DNA from: a virus
Reading direction: 5' to 3' (one strand)
DNA: 49,004 nucleotides
Virus record (IMG/VR): IMGVR_UViG_3300027498_000005
Coordinates: 1 to 49,004 of that record
Every line of letters starts with the position of its first letter. The first letter of the stretch is position 1. Below the pieces are notes generated by a model that saw only the letters and a program-made list of their open reading frames with translations, was not told where the DNA came from and did no database searches. The translations under genes were made by a program, and so were the position numbers. This document shows positions 43,714-49,004 of this stretch, piece by piece.

Positions 43714-43920
43714 ATGGCAAAAAGAAAATACACTAAATCAGGAGAAGAACCAAAGGCATACGAATGCACTACCAAGAAATGTAAATGGAAAGGCACAGAT
43801 GAAGAGAAATTAAAAAAAAGAACAAGCAAGTGGGGTTCTCGATACGAGCAAGAATATGTTTGCCCTATATGTGGTAATAATACATTTTATGGTCTGTTAG
43901 AAGCACCTGCTGTTTGCTAA
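43714..43920 (+). CDS. Zinc-ribbon protein, cassette gene 1
   Basis: 68 residues from the ATG at 43714, about 11 bases after a TGTTAGC junction. Cys pairs ECTTKKC and VCPIC suggest a metal-binding ribbon; Lys-rich. The TAA stop lies inside the GCTAACG box of the next attC-like site, as is common for integron cassette genes. Confidence 0.6.
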   Translation: MAKRKYTKSGEEPKAYECTTKKCKWKGTDEEKLKKRTSKWGSRYEQEYVCPICGNNTFYGLLEAPAVC

Positions 43921-44048
43921 CGAGGTCGGGTATGTGCCGATGCGGTTCGTGTAGAAATCAAATAATTTCATTTGAATTTCGGGAACGATTAGCAGCGGAC
44001 AACAAAATAAAAGAGCCTCGCAAGAATTGGCATATACGCTGTGTTATC
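43916..44048 (+). repeat. attC-like site 1
   Basis: Left boxes GCTAACG (43916) and GTATGTGCC (43930); right boxes GGCATATAC (44029) and TGTTATC (44042). Inner boxes pair 8 of 9, outer boxes 5 of 7, with unpaired spacers of 7 and 4 bases. Length 133, in the range of known attC sites. The left outer box also pairs with the first bases of its own cassette (TTTGCTAAC with GTTAGCAAA at 43698), as expected for a cassette end. Confidence 0.6.
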
Positions 44049-44103
44049 TGGAGTAATGTCATACGGAAATTGAAACGTGAATTAATAACTTAAATATATA
44101 AAT

Positions 44104-44232
44104 ATGGACAAAGAAGCAATTGTAGAGGAATTTGAAAATTTTTTAAATGAACATGGTTCATGGATAACTTTTAAAAATTGGATAGAAGACAAGGGGTATA
44201 CTCTTGATGAATTTGGAATGGAGGATGATTAA
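44104..44232 (+). CDS. Small acidic protein, cassette region
   Basis: 42 residues, MDKEAIVEEFENFLNEHGSW, strongly acidic. First gene after attC-like site 1. Unknown. Confidence 0.55.
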   Translation: MDKEAIVEEFENFLNEHGSWITFKNWIEDKGYTLDEFGMEDD

Positions 44233-44245
44233 TAACTTAAAAATA

Positions 44246-44449
44246 ATGAAATTTAATTATAAAGTAAATTGGATTAGTTGGATGGAAAGTTCTGTAGAAA
44301 AGACTACAGATGAAGTTGATAATGTAGAAGTTTTTAAAACATATACAGAAGCGAAGAAGTCTTTGTTAAAATCTTTGACAAGTCTTCGAAGTGAGATTTC
44401 GAGTCATATATATTTAGTAAAAACTATAAAAAAAAATGAAATATTATGA
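44246..44449 (+). CDS. Small hypothetical protein, cassette region
   Basis: 67 residues from the ATG at 44246, 13 bases after the previous stop. Starts MKFNYKVNWISWMESSVEKT. Overlaps the next gene by ATGA. Unknown. Confidence 0.5.
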   Translation: MKFNYKVNWISWMESSVEKTTDEVDNVEVFKTYTEAKKSLLKSLTSLRSEISSHIYLVKTIKKNEIL

Positions 44450-44565
44450 TGAATGGAAAGTGGGATTTTAGGCTTCCCGATTATTTAGCCTTAGTTGTAA
44501 TAGTATTGGTTTTAATATCTGGAGTTATTCAAATCTGTAGATGGATAGTTGATTTAGTAACATAA
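44446..44565 (+). CDS. Small single-TM protein, cassette region
   Basis: 39 residues, MMNGKWDFRLPDYLALVVIV then a membrane helix through LVLISGVIQI. ATGA-coupled to the gene before. Three coupled genes here could act together. Confidence 0.5.
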   Translation: MMNGKWDFRLPDYLALVVIVLVLISGVIQICRWIVDLVT

Positions 44566-44570
44566 TCCGT

Positions 44571-44609
44571 GAGCTTTTTAGCGAGGGGAAAGGCTCTTTT
44601 ATTTTTTTG
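44571..44609 (+). terminator. Hairpin with T run in the cassette region
   Basis: GAGCTTT / AAAGGCTC (one bulge) followed by TTTTATTTTTTT. It ends the three-gene block, directly before the inverted copy of the 43918 repeat. Confidence 0.5.
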
Positions 44610-44639
44610 ATACCCGACCTCGTTATCAGGAATTAGAAA

Positions 44640-44834
44640 ATGGCAGAAATGGAGCTTGCGGAGTTTCAATTTTCGTATGCGAAAGGAGCTTTTTGCGACA
44701 TTGAGGTTATTCCTGATAACGCTCCCTGTGTATGGCGAGTGAGGTTTATTTACAAGTACAAGAAGACCACTTTGCAAAAAATGCAAATTGCTAACAATAA
44801 AAATAATTATGAATTAATCGCAACCTCACATTGA
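44640..44834 (+). CDS. Doubtful small ORF inside the attC-like region
   Basis: 64 codons, MAEMELAEFQFSYAKGAFCD, starting soon after the 44622 junction. Much of it lies in attC-like site 2, so the frame may be chance. A minus-strand frame (44529-44786) overlaps it. Listed because cassette ORFs do run into their attC. Confidence 0.3.
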   Translation: MAEMELAEFQFSYAKGAFCDIEVIPDNAPCVWRVRFIYKYKKTTLQKMQIANNKNNYELIATSH

Positions 44835-44872
44835 GCCATAAATAAGCCTCATTTGCTATACATCTTGTTGGT
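44715..44872 (+). repeat. attC-like site 2
   Basis: Left boxes GATAACG (44715) and TGTATGGC extended to 44752; right boxes ending GCTATACA (44839-44862), spacer TCT, then TGTTGGT (44866). The inner arm is 24 positions with only G/A-type changes (mostly G:T-tolerant). GATAACG pairs with its own cassette start (GTTATC at 44622). At 158 bases it is slightly long for attC. Confidence 0.55.
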
Positions 44873-44991
44873 GTTAGTTATCTAAAGGCAAGCCCAAAAT
44901 ATAATAAGTATAGACTTACATAGTCCAAGGCTTATTTAACAGGGAGCGTTGGTGTAAATGAGCGGTTTGGGAGTCTTAAAAAATTATTATC

Positions 44992-45168
44992 ATGAATGAA
45001 GTTGAAAAAGTAAAAGTAAAAAAATATATAGCTGAAAATAAATATAATTGGACTTACCCTCAAATAAGGAGGGAGTATATTAAGTGGAGGTCTGGTGCTT
45101 ATATTTCTTTTACGGCTAAAAAAGTAATAAACGCCTGTATAGACGAAAATTGCAAAGTATATAAATAA
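44992..45168 (+). CDS. Small hypothetical protein, cassette gene
   Basis: 58 residues, basic (MNEVEKVKVKKYIAENKYNW, YPQIRREYIKWRSGAY). Lies between junctions at 44867 and 45214. Pattern weakly HTH-like; unknown. Confidence 0.5.
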   Translation: MNEVEKVKVKKYIAENKYNWTYPQIRREYIKWRSGAYISFTAKKVINACIDENCKVYK

Positions 45169-45208
45169 TTTTTTATAGCGTAAAACTGCGTGCCTTTAGG
45201 TCATTTAC

Positions 45209-45339
45209 ACCAACGACTAGTGTATGATTTGAAAGGGCTAGAAAAAGACCAGAAAAAACAGCGTAAAACCAAAGAACCCTTATAGATACTAGCTTTAAAT
45301 AGGGCTAGAAAACCCTTTTTAATTATACATATTGTTATG
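45209..45339 (+). repeat. attC-like site 3
   Basis: Left boxes ACCAACG (45209) and TGTATGATTTGAAAGGG (45221); right boxes CCCTTTTTAATTATACA (45313), spacer TAT, TGTTATG (45333). The inner arms match at most of 17 positions. ACACCAAC pairs with its own cassette start GTTGGTGT at 44867. Length 131. No gene lies between 45169 and 45399 other than this site. Confidence 0.6.
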
Positions 45340-45399
45340 CATCTGTATTTTTAAAAAACCGCCTGACCGAAGAATGAGGGCAAAAAAACAAATAAAATT

Positions 45400-45597
45400 A
45401 TGATAGTACAAAACAAAGGATTTGAAAACGACATTAACAAACTTGATGAACTCTATGAGGGTTGTAAAGACATTATACACAATGAACTTGGTTTTAATGT
45501 TACGCCACAAGCAGGAAAGTTGATTGATAAAATACGAGAAATACGAGATTTAGCAATAGTTAATATGCAAGCGAATAACTCAATAAATACTAATTAA
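45400..45597 (+). CDS. Small acidic hypothetical protein, cassette region
   Basis: 65 residues, MIVQNKGFENDINKLDELYE. Preceded by the ACAAATAAAATT leader also used by early phage genes. First of three close genes. Unknown. Confidence 0.55.
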   Translation: MIVQNKGFENDINKLDELYEGCKDIIHNELGFNVTPQAGKLIDKIREIRDLAIVNMQANNSINTN

Positions 45598-45598
45598 A

Positions 45599-45820
45599 AT
45601 GAAAGTAAAAATAGCGAAAACCAAGTTACACGGAATTTGTGAGGAAACTGGTAAAAAGTATTTAATACACCATGAATCTAAAGACGGAAAGGATATGACT
45701 TCTTTAGCAAAAACAGCATCTAAAAGTTACTGGTTTGATGTAGATAATCCTCAATTTAAACCAAACACGATACAAAATGCTAAAATGTTAAGCAATGGTA
45801 GAATAGAAGTCTTAAAATGA
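45599..45820 (+). CDS. Small hypothetical protein, cassette region
   Basis: 73 residues, MKVKIAKTKLHGICEETGKK; starts 1 base after the preceding stop and overlaps the next gene by 4 bases. Unknown. Confidence 0.6.
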   Translation: MKVKIAKTKLHGICEETGKKYLIHHESKDGKDMTSLAKTASKSYWFDVDNPQFKPNTIQNAKMLSNGRIEVLK

Positions 45821-46020
45821 TGGTGGTAGATAACAAATTTGAGTTAAAACAGATAGTTTATTTAAAAACTGATGTTGAACAGAAAGCAAGAATAGTAACT
45901 GGCTTTGTTGTTAGAGAAACTGCAATTGTTTACGAATTAAGTTGTGGCGTAGAAGTTTGTAATAATTACGACTTTGAAATAAGCGACGAGAAAGATGTAT
46001 TAATTGCGACAACCAATTAG
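45817..46020 (+). CDS. Small phage-type hypothetical protein, cassette region
   Basis: 67 residues. FELKQIVYLKTDVEQKARIV then VYELSCGVEV and FEISDEKD form a compact beta fold seen in small early proteins of Bacteroidota phages and elements. ATGA-coupled to the gene before. Confidence 0.6.
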   Translation: MMVVDNKFELKQIVYLKTDVEQKARIVTGFVVRETAIVYELSCGVEVCNNYDFEISDEKDVLIATTN

Positions 46021-46098
46021 CCTAAATATGTTTTATATACGAGTATATGGAACGTTTTTATGGCACGCAACAGTGGGGCGGTTTTTTGAAAATATTGT

Positions 46099-46120
46099 GC
46101 ATAACGTTAAAATGTATGAC
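46099..46120 (+). repeat. attC-like half site
   Basis: GCATAACG (46099) and ATGTATGACC (46111) have the form of left boxes, and TGCATAAC pairs with the cassette start GTTATGCA at 45334. No matching right half was found before the next gene, so the site may be decayed. Confidence 0.35.
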
Positions 46121-46185
46121 CTGTGCGGTTGATAAGATTGAACTTTGGATTAAAAACTAACATTAATAATTAAAGATTTTTAGCG

Positions 46186-46659
46186 ATGGCGAAAACTAAT
46201 AATTACTCTTATAAAGTGAACGATGGAAGAAGGCACGGTGCTTTTAATATATACCAAGCAAAAACTGGTGCAATAATGCTTTTAATGGCTAATAGCTATA
46301 CACCACTTACTTTAAAACAAGTAAATGACCTAAATATAAATGTCTTTAATCTAATAGACTTTGAATACGAAGATTTTAAAAAATTCTACAACCAAAAAGC
46401 GGTGGAAGAAAAATCTTTAATTATGGCTGATAAAAACAAACCTTTGGAAAGCACCGAAACTAAAGCATTGGTTATACATAGTGTTAGCCACAGTTTTTTT
46501 AATGATAAAGAACTGAACCATATTAGACAATGGTTTAACACGACAATAGACCAAAACCAAGATAAAGATATCAAAAAAACAGAATGGGAATTAGCCTTAA
46601 AAATACACACTAAACTTAATATAAGACCTGAAAATAGGATAGTGAAAAATTGTGGCTAA
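46186..46659 (+). CDS. Hypothetical protein, last cassette gene
   Basis: 157 residues, MAKTNNYSYKVNDGRRHGAF; soluble, mixed fold, no motif recognised. Its TAA stop is inside the GGCTAACA box of attC-like site 4, the same stop-in-box arrangement as cassette gene 1. Confidence 0.65.
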   Translation: MAKTNNYSYKVNDGRRHGAFNIYQAKTGAIMLLMANSYTPLTLKQVNDLNINVFNLIDFEYEDFKKFYNQKAVEEKSLIMADKNKPLESTETKALVIHSVSHSFFNDKELNHIRQWFNTTIDQNQDKDIKKTEWELALKIHTKLNIRPENRIVKNCG

Positions 46660-46706
46660 CACCAAGATAAAAAGCGTTTTTTCATGCTTTTTTATCGACT
46701 GTTAGC
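46654..46706 (+). repeat. attC-like site 4 (compact)
   Basis: Left boxes GGCTAACA (46654) and GATAAAAAGC (46666); right boxes GCTTTTTTATC (46686), spacer GAC, TGTTAGC (46700). Outer boxes pair 7 of 7 (GCTAACA/TGTTAGC), inner boxes all but one inserted base, spacers CCAA and GAC unpaired. It is the clearest attC-like fold here, about 53 bases. It could alternatively serve as a terminator hairpin. Confidence 0.6.
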
Positions 46707-46859
46707 TGGAGTATGACGCAGCCTGTAAGAGCGAGTAATATTCCATTTCTAGAACGCTTGGGTTTACTGCAGACGAAGGATCAAACAGTTGCAGTTAGGA
46801 ATCCTTGCACTAAATAAAACTTTAGAGAACTAAGACCAAGTAAATACAAACGTTCCCCC
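46707..46859. other. Non-coding stretch after the last cassette gene
   Basis: No gene or RNA recognised. It begins CTGGAGTATGACGCAG, similar to CTGGAGTAATGTCATA that follows attC-like site 1 (TGTTA[T/G]CTGGAGTA shared), which supports the idea of a common junction. Confidence 0.4.
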
Positions 46860-46884
46860 AACCACCTTTTTAGGTGGTTTTTTT
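46860..46884 (+). terminator. Terminator ending the cassette region
   Basis: AACCACCT / AGGTGGTT with a 4-base loop, then a T run. It insulates the array from the tail-fibre promoter region. A second inverted repeat GTTGTAG / CTACAAC follows at 46889-46914. Confidence 0.85.
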
Positions 46885-47002
46885 ATGCGTTGTAGACTTT
46901 TTTAAGGCTACAACACCTTATATCTTTTACGCACACGAACCCACTGTCCTAATCGCATACATTAACCCCCTCATACTCCCCCTTCTTCTAGTAAAAAATA
47001 AC

Positions 47003-47309
47003 TGTAACTTTGTAACCATTAGCAAAAAACCTCGGTAGATACTAATATACAAGGTTACAGTTTTGTATTGAAATCTTTAACTAGGTTACAAAAAAACTGT
47101 AACCTTTAGTAAAGGTTACAGTTTCTACAAAAATCATAAAAACTTATATCCTTAAAACTGTAGTTTTTAAATACTTAATAATCAATGCGTTAAACCCTTC
47201 GGTTACAAAGTTACAGAGTTACAAAAAAAAAGCAACTAGATAGAGGCTACAGAAAAGTTATTAGAATACACAAATATTCTATATAGAATATTTATTTGTT
47301 CATGTTACA
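47003..47309. repeat. Array of GTTACA boxes
   Basis: GTTACA occurs seven times forward (47054, 47085, 47115, 47202, 47210, 47218, 47304) and three times reversed (TGTAAC at 47003, 47011, 47098). Three forward copies sit in tandem at exact 8-base steps; two reverse copies are also 8 apart. CTGTAACCTTT / AAAGGTTACAG at 47097-47121 is a perfect palindrome with 11-base arms. The last copy is the promoter element of the tail-fibre unit. Candidate activator-binding array, replication iterons or partition site. Confidence 0.75.
47272..47293. promoter_or_regulatory. Perfect 22-bp palindrome before late promoter copy 5
   Basis: Arms AAATATTCTAT / ATAGAATATTT, ending 9 bases before TGTTACA. Pure A/T apart from one C/G pair. 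Probably an operator for a dimeric regulator. Confidence 0.5.
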
Positions 47310-47338
47310 GGTTATTATACACAAAATCGACTATTTTG
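47303..47338 (+). promoter_or_regulatory. Late promoter element, copy 5 (before tail-fibre operon)
   Basis: TGTTACA at 47303-47309, 21 bases, CTATTTTG at 47331-47338 (four of six fixed positions; TATTTTG with one base fewer also fits). The ATG at 47358 follows after 19 bases. It would drive the operon through the join to about 7300. Confidence 0.65.
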
Positions 47339-47357
47339 CCGTATATTTATAGGTATT

Positions 47358-47861
47358 ATGCTAGTATCAGATCGTGTTTATAACAATCCGCATATATGTG
47401 GTATTCAGGTAGATTTATCTGCAAAGGAATTTGCTTCGGGTAATTTTGATGTGCAGCCATTTTATAATACCAATATATCTGAAGGAAATTTTAAGAAGGT
47501 ATATTATTCTATTGGTAGTGCCTCTTTTAAAGAAACTACTTCGCAAAATAGCTCTGGAATATTATTTAAGCAAAAAGTAACTATTAAGTTGCCTTCTTTA
47601 GATAAGAATAGGTCCCAAAGGATAGAGGAATTTAGAAAAATTAAGTTCCTGGCAATAAAATTATCAGACGGTAAAAAAATAATCTTAGGAAGAAATGATT
47701 TTTTTGTAAATGCAAAACCGCGTATAAGTATAAGTTCTACCGAAAAAAGTAGCCAGATTCAATTTACCACCTATTCTATTTTTCCAGTTGGTTTTTTTGA
47801 AGGAACCGCGGCCTATGGTTACGTTTATGAATTACCAATTTCATTTTTAGAAAACATATAG
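47358..47861 (+). CDS. Tail-associated structural protein
   Basis: 167 residues, beta-rich (NPHICGIQVDLSAKEFASGN, IKFLAIKLSDGKKIILGRND). First gene behind promoter copy 5 and upstream of tail-fibre genes, so a tail or baseplate attachment part is likely. No motif identified. Confidence 0.65.
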   Translation: MLVSDRVYNNPHICGIQVDLSAKEFASGNFDVQPFYNTNISEGNFKKVYYSIGSASFKETTSQNSSGILFKQKVTIKLPSLDKNRSQRIEEFRKIKFLAIKLSDGKKIILGRNDFFVNAKPRISISSTEKSSQIQFTTYSIFPVGFFEGTAAYGYVYELPISFLENI

Positions 47862-47862
47862 C

Positions 47863-48234
47863 ATGAGCGTATTTCCATTAAATATAGCAACTAAAGAAGA
47901 TACTCCAGAACGACTGTTAGCATTGTCTAGTGTTCCAGAAAAGAATAAAATTTTAGCAGAAGATACTAATGAAATAGTAGCCGCTTTAAAAGAATTACAC
48001 GCTAGGGGATTATATCTCCAGGACAATAATGGACGCAGTTGGTATGTACGTAAAGGAGACGGTAATGTAAATGTTGCTGCTTTTGAAGAGTGGGATAAAA
48101 TAGAAGGCTTTGTAGATGAAGCAAAAACGGAATGGATAGAAGGAATTATAGTTGGTGAAGGTTTTACTGGTGTAGAAAGTTTAGCTAATAAAGCAATATT
48201 CTTTAAAACAGGAGGAAAAATTAGAATAATATGA
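47863..48234 (+). CDS. Small tail-fibre-linked protein
   Basis: 123 residues, MSVFPLNIATKEDTPERLLA, acidic, with a Gly-containing beta end (GFTGVESLANKAIFFKTGGK). Overlaps the next gene by 4 bases. Possibly a fibre adaptor. Confidence 0.6.
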   Translation: MSVFPLNIATKEDTPERLLALSSVPEKNKILAEDTNEIVAALKELHARGLYLQDNNGRSWYVRKGDGNVNVAAFEEWDKIEGFVDEAKTEWIEGIIVGEGFTGVESLANKAIFFKTGGKIRII

Positions 48235-48437
48235 ATTGGCAATTAGTATTCAATATAGTTGTAGGTATAGTTGTTTTTCTACTGTTAGTAGATAAAATAA
48301 AGACCTATTTAAAAAGTAAAAAAGCAAGAAAAAATAGTTTAAATGCCGAAATATTAAAAATTGTAAAACAAGGAGATACGGCATATTTATTAGATGAAAC
48401 TGGAAATAAAATACCATTTAAAACTGTTATAAAATGA
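48231..48437 (+). CDS. Small single-TM protein
   Basis: 68 residues. Membrane helix near 5-22 (VFNIVVGIVVFLLLVDKI), basic stretch, then a small beta domain (GDTAYLLDETGNKIPFKTV). Coupled at both ends by ATGA overlaps between tail genes, an unusual place for a membrane protein. Confidence 0.6.
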   Translation: MNWQLVFNIVVGIVVFLLLVDKIKTYLKSKKARKNSLNAEILKIVKQGDTAYLLDETGNKIPFKTVIK

Positions 48438-49004
48438 AAAAAATATTTTTTGCAATAGTATTATTGTTATCTGCAGTACTTTCTGCTCAAATAGATGTTT
48501 CTGGACCTACAGATGGCACTTTGTTAAGTCCTTTGCCTTCTGCAGTCTTAAACGGATTATCTTCTCCTAGAGAAGGTTTATTGGTTGGTAATTCTACTAC
48601 AAAAACGTTATGGTATTTTAATGGTACCGAGTTTGTAGATTTAATGGAGTCTAACCAACTAACAGAAACACAAGTAGATGATTTTGTAGCCAACAACGGT
48701 TATTTAACTACAGAAGTGGACGGTAGTACAACGAATGAGTTACAAGACTTAACTTTTAGCGGCACAACTTTAGGATTAAGTAATAGCGCAACTTCTTTTG
48801 ATTTGTCGGGAATTCTAAGCACACCAACGCTCTCACAAGTTCTTAGTGAAGGTAACAGTGCGGCAGGCAGTAGTATATCTAACGTAGAAACTCTTGGGGT
48901 TACAAGTGTGTTTTTAGGTTCTTCGGACGGAACACAAGGAGGTATATTTTTTTACTATCCTAATACTTCGATAAATCCTTTTTCTAATGGAAATTTAGGC
49001 AATG
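48434..49004 (+). CDS. Tail fibre/adhesin, N-terminal part (continues at base 1)
   Basis: 190 full codons, open to the window end. Begins with a Sec-type signal peptide (MKKIFFAIVLLLSAVLSAQ), then a tail-fibre-like sequence (LPSAVLNGLSSPREGLLVGN, TTKTLWYFNGTEFVDLMESN, ELQDLTFSGTTLGLSNSATS) characteristic of flavobacterial phage and surface proteins. In a circular molecule it continues without break to 1685. Confidence 0.8.
   Translation, partial: MKKIFFAIVLLLSAVLSAQIDVSGPTDGTLLSPLPSAVLNGLSSPREGLLVGNSTTKTLWYFNGTEFVDLMESNQLTETQVDDFVANNGYLTTEVDGSTTNELQDLTFSGTTLGLSNSATSFDLSGILSTPTLSQVLSEGNSAAGSSISNVETLGVTSVFLGSSDGTQGGIFFYYPNTSINPFSNGNLGN

Larger units (their letters stand above)
43918..44625. 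repeat. Segment bounded by a perfect 16-bp inverted repeat
   Basis: TAACGAGGTCGGGTAT at 43918-43933 is exactly reverse-complemented at 44610-44625. The left copy includes both the outer box and the normally unpaired spacer of attC-like site 1. The following segments show the same: CGTTATCAGGAAT 44621 with 44709 (13 bp), AACGCTCCCTGT 44718 with 44939 (12 bp), and CGTTGGTGTAAATGA 44947 with 45201 (15 bp). Confidence 0.7.

Noticed and set aside
44529-44786. Minus-strand ORF in the cassette region
   Set aside because: It runs through the inverted repeats and an attC-like arm, so the open frame is likely a by-product of symmetry.
43453-46706. CRISPR array
   Set aside because: Repeats are inverted, of unequal sequence and unequal spacing; no regular direct repeats with uniform spacers.
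46707-46859. tRNA or small RNA after the last cassette gene
   Set aside because: No cloverleaf and no strong stem could be formed by eye; left as unassigned non-coding DNA.

Overview
The window reads as a complete, circular or circularly permuted genome of a temperate tailed phage, most likely siphovirus-like, of a flavobacterium (Bacteroidota). The evidence is low GC, promoters of the TAnnTTTG type, little use of Shine-Dalgarno sites, and Bacteroidota-type protein families (DUF4468, BACON-like repeats, Bacteroidota-style pectate lyase). The two window ends join in frame inside one tail-fibre gene. An integrase with a recognisable attP (a tRNA 3'-end core flanked by paired arm repeats) indicates the excised form.

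Layout. 47358-49004 and 1-7300: tail-fibre operon with adhesin, a signal-peptide-bearing beta-helix/pectate-lyase tailspike, small membrane proteins, and lysis genes (endolysin, spanin-like). 7346-11235: head protease, a large capsid protein with a scaffold-like head and extra C-terminal domains, and a probable tail-tube protein. 11371-15728: packaging module ending in the large terminase, with a PLD-like protein inside it. 15926-17625 (minus): methylase and ArdC-like anti-restriction island. 18037-22846: portal, connector and neck genes. 22862-25365: accessory (moron) island with a lipoprotein, a membrane protein, a secreted DUF4468 protein and a minus-strand KilA-N/RHH pair. 25510-34284: small tail proteins, tape measure and baseplate/tail proteins. 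34264-36868: integrase, attP, repressor, Cro-like gene and a LuxR-type regulator. 36964-43422: primase-helicase and early genes including HNH nuclease, ASCH-like protein and a frameshifted Dam methylase. 43453-46706: a series of tiny unknown genes separated by attC-like imperfect palindromes, resembling integron gene cassettes. 46860-47357: terminator, an array of GTTACA boxes and a promoter.

Control. Five late units begin with the same element: TGTTACA, exactly 21 bases, then a -7-like box (7306, 11302, 17984, 25990, 47303). The GTTACA core of this element is also repeated ten times in the 0.3 kb before the tail-fibre operon, which suggests one phage-encoded activator or initiator recognising both. 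A separate operator (TAGACAAAAAAGAATAT type, paired at 32-base spacing) occurs both between repressor and Cro-like gene and before the KilA-N gene, tying the accessory KilA-N unit to the lysogeny switch.

The least explained parts are the cassette-like array, the GTTACA array with its matching promoter class, and a 73-nt three-stem RNA candidate at 25419.
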